Shown: one piece after another, positions 35,856 to 44,385 of the stretch
Numbering within the stretch: position 1 is the stretch's first letter
Layout of the letters: every line of letters begins with the position of its first letter
NCBI RefSeq assembly: GCF_014652275.1
Contig: NZ_BMYM01000001.1
Span: 124,001 to 188,000 of the forward strand
DNA: 64,000 nucleotides
Reading direction: 5' to 3'
Source: Parahalioglobus pacificus
Lineage (GTDB): Bacteria > Pseudomonadota > Gammaproteobacteria > Pseudomonadales > Halieaceae
Position numbers and translations under genes: made by a program
Notes under the pieces: model-generated
The model's input: only the letters and a program-made list of their open reading frames with translations
Databases searched by the model: none
What the model was told of the DNA's origin: nothing

Positions 35856-36874
35856 GCGCTGCCAACCCAGTGTGGCCGGCCAAAAATGCGCAGGCGGCTA
35901 ATGCCACCGTCTGGAAAGATATTCAGGCGCACATGGGTGAAGCGCTGGTTACTGTCACACTGCAGCTGTCGGATGAAGGTATGTTCCCGGTGCGCCTCGA
36001 GGTCGCTGGGGCCAATCAGTGTCTGCCAGCTGGCGCCTGCGGCCAGGGCATCGTCCTCGGTGCAATCTGTTCCTTCCAGCGTGAAGTGATCGGGATAGTT
36101 GCCCTTGAAGTGAGCGGTGTCTATAACCACGCGACTGATATTTCCGGGGACACCGAGACGAACGATACACCAGTCGTGACCGGCGTCGCGACGCCGGCGC
36201 GTTTCCCAGCCGTCGCCCATGTTGATGCCCGCGTAGGGCATGAGCAGGTTGCTGGGTGAGCTGTAGAACATATCGCTGCACTGTTGCCCGCGCCCACCGG
36301 CCAGTACGCTGGCGAGGTCGATATCTTCGCCTGCTGCAAAGCGACTCGTATCTACCTGGATGTCGCCCCAGGCGCGCAGCCGCGCGATGCCGCCATCGGG
36401 GTACATCTTCAGGCGTAGGTGGGTACAGGCCTCCGAGCTGTCCAGGGCGAACAGGTTATCACTGTGCGCCTCGACCGGAGACTTTGCCAGCAGCGTGCGC
36501 CACTCGGTCGCAGGGTCTGGCTCCCCTTGGATGTAACAGCCATCGAGACCGGCGTATTCAGGAGCGTTGCCTCGAAAGTGTGTGGTCGCGATGTTGACCG
36601 CCCGCAGCATGCCGGGGGCGCCGAGGGCCAGGACACACCAGTCGTGGTCGAGACCGCTTGCCTCGCGCGAGCGTCGACGGAAGCTGCGCCTGGATTCCCA
36701 GCCGTCCATCCACTGGCCGGTTTCCACGAAATGTCCCTCGCGAAAGATCGGCTCCGCGTGTTTTACCAGATTGGCTGCGGGGGCAAACCACTCATCGGAG
36801 CAAGCCAATGCGCAACCGCCGAGGCGTTCGCTGAGCAGATCCGTATAGCGTTGGTTAAGTTGGTCTTTGTTCAT
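35852..36874 (-). CDS. alc: Allantoicase
   Basis: 340 residues made of two repeated jelly-roll halves, each with GWETRRRR/GWESRRSFRRR, a HDWC motif (HDWCIVRLGVPG and HDWCVLALGAPG) and a TRFTHVRLNIFPDGGISRLR / CTHLRLKMYPDGGIARLRAW end. This is the allantoicase architecture. Hydrolyses allantoate to ureidoglycolate and urea. Allantoate itself must come from an allantoinase, which is not encoded in this window. Confidence 0.95.
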   Translation of the reverse strand: MNKDQLNQRYTDLLSERLGGCALACSDEWFAPAANLVKHAEPIFREGHFVETGQWMDGWESRRSFRRRSREASGLDHDWCVLALGAPGMLRAVNIATTHFRGNAPEYAGLDGCYIQGEPDPATEWRTLLAKSPVEAHSDNLFALDSSEACTHLRLKMYPDGGIARLRAWGDIQVDTSRFAAGEDIDLASVLAGGRGQQCSDMFYSSPSNLLMPYAGINMGDGWETRRRRDAGHDWCIVRLGVPGNISRVVIDTAHFKGNYPDHFTLEGTDCTEDDALAAGASWQTLIGPSDLEAHREHTFIRQLQCDSNQRFTHVRLNIFPDGGISRLRIFGRPHWVGSA

Positions 36875-36877
36875 GCG

Positions 36878-37012
36878 CTAGGGCTGCTTTGGTAGCGGGC
36901 GAACCCTGGCGTCGCTAACGATTTTGCCATCGCTGTAAATGTTCTGGCCACGCAGCAATTTGCGCTGGATAACGCCTTTGACGTGGCCACTGCGCAGGGT
37001 AAATACTGTCAT
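36878..37012 (-). CDS. 44-residue unknown protein inside the purine operon
   Basis: A short gene between xdhC and alc. Its ATG shares one base with the xdhC stop (TAATG), and GAGGAG lies nine bases upstream. Sequence is basic: MTVFTLRSGHVKGVIQRKLL, then RGQNIYSDGKIVSDARVRPL. The stop is three bases before alc. The tight, signal-rich packing inside an otherwise all-purine operon argues that it is translated. No family recognised. The longer frame (to 37246) runs inside xdhC and is rejected. Confidence 0.65.
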   Translation of the reverse strand: MTVFTLRSGHVKGVIQRKLLRGQNIYSDGKIVSDARVRPLPKQP

Positions 37013-37869
37013 TATTCGATCTCCTCTTGACGCTGTAGTGCTCGCAGTTGTGCCGGCGCAGGGGAGGGCCCCGGGCGGGCTTGTCCCAGCTGGTGGCGTA
37101 GCGACATAACTTCCCCGGCGACAGATACAGCAACTTCTACAGGCAATTTCCCGGGTACTTGCGACAGGCCGATAGGGCAGCGCACGGCCTGGTAGTCCTC
37201 GGCGCTGAATCCCTGATGCTCCAGGCGCATCTGGAAGCGCCGCCATTTTGTGGTGGATCCGATCAGACCGATGTAGGCGGCATCCCGACGCGTCAGCGCT
37301 TTTGTCAGGATCTCGTAATCATGCTGGTGGTTGTGGGTCATTATGATGTAACAGGTGTCCGGAGGCAGGTCTGCTACTGCATCGGCGGGAGGATCATAGT
37401 GCGCCACATTGCCGGTGGCTGACTCGCCCATGCCGGCGAACGCCTCGCGGCTGTCTATCCAGTGCAGGCGACAGGGTAGCTGGGCCAGCAAGGGTGCCAG
37501 TGCCTGGCCTACATGGCCGGCGCCGAACAGGGCGATGTTGAATGACTCGCCGTTAAACCGTTCGAACAGCAGGTGTGCGCTGCCGCCGCAGCACTGACCG
37601 AGTTTTGGTCCTAGGGGAAAATACTCCAGATGCCTGGCTTCGCCTGTATCGCGCAGCATCCGGGCCGCGCGCGCCGTGGCCTGTAGTTCGAGGTGGCCGC
37701 CACCGATGCTGCCATAGCTCGCCTCTTGCCCGATCACCATCTTGCTGCCATCTTCGCGCGGGGTAGATCCTGTCACCGACAGCACGGTAACGATAACGAA
37801 ATCTTGGCCTTGCTGGCGCAGAGTGGCGACTGCGTCTGCCCAGTGAGTATGTGTTTGTAACTGGGTCAC
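37012..37869 (-). CDS. xdhC: Xanthine dehydrogenase accessory protein
   Basis: 285 residues. N-terminal XdhC/CoxI domain: VTVLSVTGSTPREDGSKMVI, SIGGGHLE, and GQCCGGSAHL; C-terminal Rossmann part FNIALFGAGHVGQALAPLLA, then YIIMTHNHQHDYEILTKAL and AAYIGLIGSTTKWRRF, CPIGL. XdhC inserts sulfurated molybdenum cofactor into xanthine dehydrogenase. GTG start overlaps the xdhB stop (GTGA) and has GGGG-AAGG upstream; the longer frame to 38001 lies inside xdhB. Confidence 0.93.
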   Translation of the reverse strand: MTQLQTHTHWADAVATLRQQGQDFVIVTVLSVTGSTPREDGSKMVIGQEASYGSIGGGHLELQATARAARMLRDTGEARHLEYFPLGPKLGQCCGGSAHLLFERFNGESFNIALFGAGHVGQALAPLLAQLPCRLHWIDSREAFAGMGESATGNVAHYDPPADAVADLPPDTCYIIMTHNHQHDYEILTKALTRRDAAYIGLIGSTTKWRRFQMRLEHQGFSAEDYQAVRCPIGLSQVPGKLPVEVAVSVAGEVMSLRHQLGQARPGPSPAPAQLRALQRQEEIE

Positions 37870-40211
37870 TGCCTTTCCCCCCTGGCCGCACGCACTTGGT
37901 CGCAGGCTGCAAGTATTCGCTCGGGGGTGGCTGGTGCGTCCAGCAGGGGCGCCGTTCTGTGCTCTCCGATCGATGCCACGGCATCGCGCAGTGCAGCCCA
38001 TACCGATATACCCAGCATCAGCGGCGGTTCACCGACAGCCTTGGAGTGGAATATCGTCGCTTCGGTGTTCGGGCTGTCGGGCATCAACTCAACGTTGAAT
38101 ACGGGTGGTGTGTCGCCGATCGTTGGAATTTTGTAGCTCGCTGGATTGTTGGTGAGCAGGCGGCCCTGTTCGTTCCACACCAGCTCTTCTGTGGTCAACC
38201 AGCCCATGCCCTGAATAAACCCGCCTTCAATCTGGCCGATATCCAGTACCGGGTTTAGGGATTGGCCGACGTCTTGGCAGATATCGACTCGCAACACGCG
38301 GTTCTCGCCGGTCAGCGTGTCGATCAACACCTCAGAGCAGGCCGCGCCGTAGGCGTAATAGAAAAACGGCCGGCCGCTGGCATTGGCGCGATCGTAGTGA
38401 ATTTTGGGCGTACGGTAGTAGCCGGTTGCGGATAGCGAGATGCGGCCAAGGTAAGCCTGCTGCACCAGCTCTGCAAACGTTATCCTCTGTGCACCGAGGC
38501 TGACGTGGTCGTTGGCAAACTGGATGGACTCGGCCGGGACAGCAAACTTCTCCGCGGCGAACTCGGTGAGCCGCTGGCGAATCTTGCGCGCTGCATCCCG
38601 GGCGGCCATGCCGTTCAGGTCGCTGCCGGACGAGGCGGCGGTGGGCGAGGTATTGGGCACTTTGTCCGTCCGGGTGGCGGTGCAGGTAATGCTCGACAGG
38701 TCTACCCCAAACTCTGAGGCCACTACCTGGGCTACCTTGGTATACAAGCCCTGCCCCATTTCAGTGCCGCCGTGGTTTAATTGTATGCTGCCGTCGGTGT
38801 ATACGTGCAGCAGAGCGCCAGCCTGGTTCAGGTGCTGCACTGTGAATGAAATACCGAACTTGACCGGTGTCAGAGCAAGGCCCCGTTTGAGGATGGCGTT
38901 CTCGCTGTTGAAGGCTCGCACGGCTTCCCGCCGTTGACGATACTCACTGGTTTTTGTCAGTCGTGCTACCAAAGGTGCGATGATGTGTTGCTCGATGGTC
39001 TGGCCGTAGTGGGTAACGTTGCGACCGTCCGGTCCGTAAAAATTGCGCTGGCGAATATCCAGTGCGTCCTGTCCGGTGGCTTGGGCAATGTTTTCTATAA
39101 TCTGCTCGATAGCCAGCATGCCCTGGGGGCCGCCGAAGCCGCGAAAAGCAGTGTTCGAGGCCGTATGGGTTTTCACCCGGTTGCCGATAATACGGGCGGC
39201 AGGCAGGAAGTAGCAGTTGTCGGCATGGAACATGGCGCGATCGACAATGGCATCAGAGAGATCGGGCGAATGGCCACAGTTGCCGCTGAGCTTGAGGTTC
39301 AGCCCCAGGATTCGGCCCTCATCGTCAAAGCCCACCTCGTAGTCGCTGTGGAACGGGTGTCGCTTACCTGTGGTGGTCATGTCGTCAGCTCGAGCCAGGC
39401 GCAACTTGACCGGTCGTCCCGTGCGCCGCGCCAGCAGCGCCGACAAGCATGCCCACTGGTTGGCATTGGTCTCTTTGCCGCCGAAAGCACCGCCCATGCG
39501 CCGCACGGTCACTGTGACGAGGCTCATTGGTAAACCCAGCACTTCCGCGACAAGCTTCTGCGTTTCTGCAGGGTGTTGAGTCGAGCTGTGGACCAGCATG
39601 CTACCGTCTTCACCGGGAATACTCAGCGCTATCTGCCCCTCCAGGTACATCTGTTCCTGCCCGCCGATCTTGAAGTGGCCACTCAAGCGGTTCGGTGCTG
39701 TCGCGATGGCAGTGTCGGCATCGCCACGCCGCTGCGTGTGTGTGGGTCGAACGAAGTGCTCCTGCGCCAGGGCTGACTCGAGGGTCAGGTCAGCCTGTTG
39801 TGCCTCGTACTTCACGTCGGCCAGGCGTGCAGCGCGGCGTGCGGCATCTTGGCTGGTGGCGGCCACTGCGAACAGTACCTGACCATGGAAATTGACTTTA
39901 CCCTCGGCTAACAAATGGTCGCCAGGGAACACCGGCCCAATGTCTGTCAGTGCGGGCAGGTCCTTTGCGGTCACCACATCCATCACTCCGGGCGCAGTGC
40001 GCACGGCGTCGAGATTCATTTGTTTGAGCGTCGCATGCGCAATGCTGCTCAGCCCGACGTATCCGTACAGCATGCCTGCAGGTTCCGGTATGTCGTCCAC
40101 GTACAGGGCATCGCCGCTCACGTGCTTGTGGGCGCTCTCATGGCGCGTTGCGCTCCCGGCTCGACCGCTGATCAAACTGTGTGCGGGGCGTGTGTCGGGC
40201 AGCTTACGCAT
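37866..40211 (-). CDS. xdhB: Xanthine dehydrogenase, molybdopterin subunit
   Basis: About 781 residues. Motifs of the large subunit in order: HVSGDALYVDDIPEPAGMLY, EGQIALSIPGEDGSMLVHSS then TQHPAETQ, RRMGGAFGGKETNANQWACL, NTAFRGFGGPQGML, GGTEMGQGLYTKVAQV and the terminal KAVGEPPLMLGISVWAAL containing the catalytic Glu. Oxidises hypoxanthine and xanthine to urate. ATG 40211 overlaps the xdhA stop by eight bases. Confidence 0.95.
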   Translation of the reverse strand: MRKLPDTRPAHSLISGRAGSATRHESAHKHVSGDALYVDDIPEPAGMLYGYVGLSSIAHATLKQMNLDAVRTAPGVMDVVTAKDLPALTDIGPVFPGDHLLAEGKVNFHGQVLFAVAATSQDAARRAARLADVKYEAQQADLTLESALAQEHFVRPTHTQRRGDADTAIATAPNRLSGHFKIGGQEQMYLEGQIALSIPGEDGSMLVHSSTQHPAETQKLVAEVLGLPMSLVTVTVRRMGGAFGGKETNANQWACLSALLARRTGRPVKLRLARADDMTTTGKRHPFHSDYEVGFDDEGRILGLNLKLSGNCGHSPDLSDAIVDRAMFHADNCYFLPAARIIGNRVKTHTASNTAFRGFGGPQGMLAIEQIIENIAQATGQDALDIRQRNFYGPDGRNVTHYGQTIEQHIIAPLVARLTKTSEYRQRREAVRAFNSENAILKRGLALTPVKFGISFTVQHLNQAGALLHVYTDGSIQLNHGGTEMGQGLYTKVAQVVASEFGVDLSSITCTATRTDKVPNTSPTAASSGSDLNGMAARDAARKIRQRLTEFAAEKFAVPAESIQFANDHVSLGAQRITFAELVQQAYLGRISLSATGYYRTPKIHYDRANASGRPFFYYAYGAACSEVLIDTLTGENRVLRVDICQDVGQSLNPVLDIGQIEGGFIQGMGWLTTEELVWNEQGRLLTNNPASYKIPTIGDTPPVFNVELMPDSPNTEATIFHSKAVGEPPLMLGISVWAALRDAVASIGEHRTAPLLDAPATPERILAACDQVRAARGERQ

Positions 40212-41667
40212 GCGGTGACCCGGCCCTGTATTGGCTGACCCGGAGCTGGCGGCCATCACCTTGCTGGTGCACCAGCAGCAGGCGCTGCAAGAGGTTGCGT
40301 GCTACGCGCTGACGGTAGTCCGCGCTGGCGCGGAAGTCCTCTATCGGTGTGAAATCGCGGTCGAGGGCGTTCATAGCATCGGTGATAGCCGCCTGGCTCA
40401 ATGGCCTGCCGCGCAATGCCGCCTCGGTCTGTGTCGCACGCTGGGGCACAGCAGCCATACCGCCGTAAGCAATGCCCACATCTTCGACAGTACCCGCGCG
40501 GTACCTTAGGCGAAAGGCGCCACAGACCGCTGAGATATCATCCTCAAGGCGTTTGCTGACCTTGTAGACCTGGAACCAGTCATCCGAATGGGGCAGTGGG
40601 ATATGAATTGTGCGGATGAACTCGCCTGCGCCCAAGGCCGTTTGTCGGTACCCGGTGAAAAAGTCCGCCATAGCAACCTGACGCCGGCCAGTCTTGCTTT
40701 GCAACTCCACGCGGGCGTCCAGCGCAATCAACACCGGCGGGAAGTCACCAATGGGCGATGCGTTGCCTATGTTGCCGCCGAGCGTACCGCGATTGCGGAT
40801 CTGCTGAGCGCCCAGTCGCCTGAGCAATTCATCGAGATCCGGCCAATGAGTACACAGTATCTCGGCGCAGTCCTCATAGGTGACGGCGGCGCCGATACTG
40901 AGCGTGTCTGCGGACTGCTCTACCTTCTGCAGTTCCGGGGCGCGAGCAGTCGAGATCAGAGTGCTGAACTGTTTCAGCTGTTGGGTAATCTCCAGTGCCA
41001 AGTCGGTGCCGCCGGCAATAAGCCTGGCTCCGGGGTTTGCGGCGAGCGCATCGGCCAAGGCCGATGCGCTACTCGGCGCGAGAAAGTTACGTCCGTCTGC
41101 TGCACAGCTTGGTGTGCTGGGCTCGGCCCGCAGCCCTTCAAGTGCTCGCAGGGTGGCGAGTGTACCCTTACTGAACGAGTCACTGGCATCGGGCTCATAC
41201 ATCTTTACAGCCGCGTCGACAATGGGACGATAGCCCGTGCAGCGGCAAAGGTTGCCGCCCAGTGCTGTTTCGATAGCGTGTGCATTGAAATGACGGTTCG
41301 ACTTGCGATAAGCAAACATCGACATCACAAAGCCCGGGGTGCAAAAACCGCATTGGGAGGCGTGGCAGTCCACCATTGCCTGCTGTACCCGATGCAGTTG
41401 ACCGTCGCGAGCCAGGCTTTCAACGGTAAGCAACTGGCAACCGTCCAATGTGGCCAGTAACGTGATACAGGCATTGATGGCGAGATAGCTCAGTGCGTCA
41501 CCTTGGGGATACGTAACGACCACTGTGCAGGCGCCACAGTCGCCTGATGCGCAGCCTTCTTTTGTACCAGTAAGGCCAAGGTTCTCGCGCAGGTAGTCGA
41601 GCACCGTAGTATTGGGGTCCAGTTGTTCGAGGCGGTGTTCTGTCCCGTCGAGAAGGAATGAGATCAC
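40204..41667 (-). CDS. xdhA: Xanthine dehydrogenase, FeS/FAD subunit
   Basis: About 487 residues. Two [2Fe-2S] domains: GTKEGCASGDCGACTVVVTY and QCGFCTPGFVMSMFAY with NLCRCTGYRPI. Then the FAD domain: ARLIAGGTDLALEITQQL, RNRGTLGGNIGNASPIGDFP and KRLEDDISAVCGAFRLRY. Passes electrons from the molybdenum subunit to NAD. First gene of the 11-gene purine operon. A GTG at 41667 begins the ferredoxin domain but has no strong ribosome site; upstream starts are possible. Confidence 0.94.
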   Translation of the reverse strand: MISFLLDGTEHRLEQLDPNTTVLDYLRENLGLTGTKEGCASGDCGACTVVVTYPQGDALSYLAINACITLLATLDGCQLLTVESLARDGQLHRVQQAMVDCHASQCGFCTPGFVMSMFAYRKSNRHFNAHAIETALGGNLCRCTGYRPIVDAAVKMYEPDASDSFSKGTLATLRALEGLRAEPSTPSCAADGRNFLAPSSASALADALAANPGARLIAGGTDLALEITQQLKQFSTLISTARAPELQKVEQSADTLSIGAAVTYEDCAEILCTHWPDLDELLRRLGAQQIRNRGTLGGNIGNASPIGDFPPVLIALDARVELQSKTGRRQVAMADFFTGYRQTALGAGEFIRTIHIPLPHSDDWFQVYKVSKRLEDDISAVCGAFRLRYRAGTVEDVGIAYGGMAAVPQRATQTEAALRGRPLSQAAITDAMNALDRDFTPIEDFRASADYRQRVARNLLQRLLLVHQQGDGRQLRVSQYRAGSPHA

Positions 41668-41805
41668 GGCAGGTTGGCCACTTGAAAAGTTAACAGTAGT
41701 GGTAGGAAATATAGCAAACCTTCTGTCCGTCGGCCACAAAGGAGTTGATCTTCGTGTCCAGTAGGCCAAAATCTGGCATGTAAATTGCTACGGCACTACT
41801 GTAAT

Positions 41806-41829
41806 ATTCTTAACAGCGGTGTTAAGAAT
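41806..41829. promoter_or_regulatory. Perfect 10-4-10 palindrome between xdhA and TonB receptor
   Basis: ATTCTTAACA-GCGG-TGTTAAGAAT is a perfect inverted repeat with 10-bp arms. It sits in the 316-bp divergent region, 139 bp before the xdhA start and 154 bp before the receptor start. It is the best candidate for the operator of the operon's own TetR regulator, able to control both directions at once. No T-tract follows. Confidence 0.65.
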
Positions 41830-41983
41830 TGGTTTTGCACGATTATAAGGCAAGAAAAGAGTGCGCCCTCCTATTTTTGCCCTGATTTGGTGCGCGCCCT
41901 TCGTGAACAACTCACGGCCTCCGTGCGCGACTTGGGCATAATTTTGAGTTATACACACGTTTTCTAATGAACGAGGAACTACG

Positions 41984-44281
41984 ATGAAACAAGCAAGCCC
42001 GTCCCTGCGACCGCTGGCCCTCGCTGTTGCGGTGGCCGCCGCACCTCTGGTGTCAACATATACTATGGCTCAGGACGCCAAACCCGTTTTCGAGGAAGTT
42101 CTCGTCACCGCTGAGAAGCGGTCGGAAAGCCTTCAGGATTTGTCCCAAGCGGTTACCGCCTTCAGCTCTGAAGACCTGGACCAGCGCGATCTCACGACGT
42201 TTGTCGACCTCAGCGCAGTCGCTCCCGGGGTTAATATTGCAAAGAACGAGGGCTTCAAGACGGTCATCACCATTCGCGGTGTCGGAAATGAGGCCAACCA
42301 GAATGCGATTGCCAACCCGTCAGTGTCCTATCACCTTGATGGCATCTATGTGGCTTCGCCTTTCGCGCTGCAGACAGATTTTCTCGACCTTGAGCGCATC
42401 GAGGTACTGCGAGGGCCTCAAGGTACACTGTTTGGTCAGAACTCGACCGGTGGTGCTATTAATGTGATTTCTATCGCACCAACCACGGATGAGATCTACG
42501 GCACCGCTGATCTGACGTTGGGTAACTATGACCTTGTGCGTGCTCGCGGCGCGATCAACCTTCCACTCGGTGACACCGTAGCAATGCGGGCTTCCGTGGC
42601 CAGCAACAAACACGAAGGCTTCACCGACAATATCGTGTTAGATCAAGACTTGGACGACGCTGATAGTGTGTCTGCACGTCTGCGTGTTTTATGGGAGCCA
42701 AGCAGCAACTTCCGAGCCAACCTAACCGGGCAGTATTTCAAAGAGGATGCAAATGGTGCAGCGCAGAAGGGTATTCTGGATCCTACGCCCGACGCTCGCG
42801 AACTGGCTCAGGACTCGCTTTCTTCGTACGAACTGGAGTCGCAACTCTACTCACTGGTGCTCGAATGGGACTTGGACGCAGTCACGGTGAAGTCTCTCAG
42901 CAGCTACCAGGACGACGATATTGCTATCCTACGCGACAATGACCGCAATGATCTGGCGACCCTGCCGCCCTTTACTCTGCTGCCAAGCTATTTTGCACCG
43001 GAAGAGAACCGTCAAAAGACGGTCACCCAAGAATTCAATCTGATTTCTGCAGAACCTGCCTTCGGTAAGCTCGACTGGACCGCCGGCGTCTTCTACTTGG
43101 ATACCGAGGTTGATATCACCATTCGTGAGTTGTTGGACTTTGGCTTTGACGGCACCTTTGACCCGTTCACAGTCGAAGAGGTTGTGTCCTTCGCGCCGAC
43201 CGACACCGGTTTCATTTCAGACTCCAAGCCGGAACGTGACTCTGTCTCCGTATATGGTCAAGGCACCTGGAACTTCAATGACGACTGGCGTCTTGTAGTC
43301 GGTGCCCGTTATACCGAGGATGAGGTTAACTCTGAGGTCACCAACTTTTTCGGCCGCGCCGGTACTGACATCCTTGAAATTGAAAGCGAGAAGTGGACCG
43401 GGCGCGTTGTGGTAGAGCACGACTTTGGCGACGCGACGATGGGCTATGTTTCTTACACGCGTGGATTCAAGCCTGGCGGCAGTAACCTGACTTATGGTCG
43501 CGAAGAAGAGATCGCGCAGATTTTGGTATTGCCGGTTTTCGAAGAAGAGGTTGTGGACGCGTATGAAGTGGGTTTGAAGACAGACCTGCTGGACGGCCGT
43601 GTACGCGTTAACACAGCTGCTTTTTATTACGACTATGACAACCTGCAGTACCAAGCGACCGATCCCGAGGTCTTCGAGGGTGGCGTAGGCAATATCCCAG
43701 AGTCTGAGATCTACGGTGCCGAATTGGAGTTTGCTTCGTTCATCACGGACAACCTGATCTTCGACGCTCGCATGGCCTGGCTGGAGACCGAAATTACCTC
43801 CTCGCACCTGGCACTTGATAACGTCGACTCGGAGGCCGCGACCAACGCGTTGCTGGCGGATGGCTTCAATCTCTTCAGCCCGGAAATCCAAATGGCTCGA
43901 GCGGGGAAGATTACCGACGTGCGTGGTAACGAATTGGCGAAGACGCCTGGCTTCACCGCCAACCTTGCACTGACCTATGACACGGCGCTGGGAGACTGGG
44001 GTGAACTCCTCGGCACCCTGAGTTACACCTACCGTGGTGACTTTAGCCACCGTATATTCAACAACCCCACCACCGATCAGGTAGACAGCTACGACATTAT
44101 CGATCTAGCGGTTCGTTTGTCGCCGAACGATGCGCCCTGGCGTGTTGAGCTGATCGGCAAGAACTTAACCGATGAGGACGGTATTAACGCTCGCTTTACC
44201 GACGTGTTCGGTGTGGGCGCGACCGGTGACGAGTTGATTTCACCGCGTCAGTACATGGTGCGAGTGGGTGTCGATTTTTAG
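41984..44281 (+). CDS. TonB-dependent receptor of the purine locus
   Basis: 765 residues. Signal peptide (about 1-29), TonB box-like EEVLVTAEKRSESLQDLSQA, plug motifs VITIRGVGNEANQNAIANPS, SYHLDGIYVASPF, IEVLRGPQGTLFGQNSTGGA; C-terminal strand YMVRVGVDF ending in Phe. Divergent from the purine operon across a shared palindrome, which suggests co-regulation and an outer-membrane uptake role for a purine, nucleoside or ureide. Substrate is inferred from position only. Terminator follows 20 bp downstream. Confidence 0.88.
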   Translation: MKQASPSLRPLALAVAVAAAPLVSTYTMAQDAKPVFEEVLVTAEKRSESLQDLSQAVTAFSSEDLDQRDLTTFVDLSAVAPGVNIAKNEGFKTVITIRGVGNEANQNAIANPSVSYHLDGIYVASPFALQTDFLDLERIEVLRGPQGTLFGQNSTGGAINVISIAPTTDEIYGTADLTLGNYDLVRARGAINLPLGDTVAMRASVASNKHEGFTDNIVLDQDLDDADSVSARLRVLWEPSSNFRANLTGQYFKEDANGAAQKGILDPTPDARELAQDSLSSYELESQLYSLVLEWDLDAVTVKSLSSYQDDDIAILRDNDRNDLATLPPFTLLPSYFAPEENRQKTVTQEFNLISAEPAFGKLDWTAGVFYLDTEVDITIRELLDFGFDGTFDPFTVEEVVSFAPTDTGFISDSKPERDSVSVYGQGTWNFNDDWRLVVGARYTEDEVNSEVTNFFGRAGTDILEIESEKWTGRVVVEHDFGDATMGYVSYTRGFKPGGSNLTYGREEEIAQILVLPVFEEEVVDAYEVGLKTDLLDGRVRVNTAAFYYDYDNLQYQATDPEVFEGGVGNIPESEIYGAELEFASFITDNLIFDARMAWLETEITSSHLALDNVDSEAATNALLADGFNLFSPEIQMARAGKITDVRGNELAKTPGFTANLALTYDTALGDWGELLGTLSYTYRGDFSHRIFNNPTTDQVDSYDIIDLAVRLSPNDAPWRVELIGKNLTDEDGINARFTDVFGVGATGDELISPRQYMVRVGVDF

Positions 44282-44301
44282 GACGACAGTCGCACGGTTC
44301 G

Positions 44302-44334
44302 AAAAGCCCGGCCATATGTGCCGGGCTTTTTTTT
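44302..44334 (+). terminator. Rho-independent terminator
   Basis: AAAAGCCCGGC / GCCGGGCTTTT with a short loop and a long T-run after the TonB receptor gene. Confidence 0.92.
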
Positions 44335-44385
44335 GCCGCTGCCTGGCCAAACAGGTTACTCGGTACACACGTTAACGAAACGCGG

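Noticed and set aside
40588-41460. 290-codon open frame antisense to xdhA
   Set aside because: Shadow of xdhA, which has all cofactor motifs.
43217-44050. 277-codon open frame antisense to the purine-locus TonB receptor
   Set aside because: Shadow of a clear receptor gene; no family or start signal.
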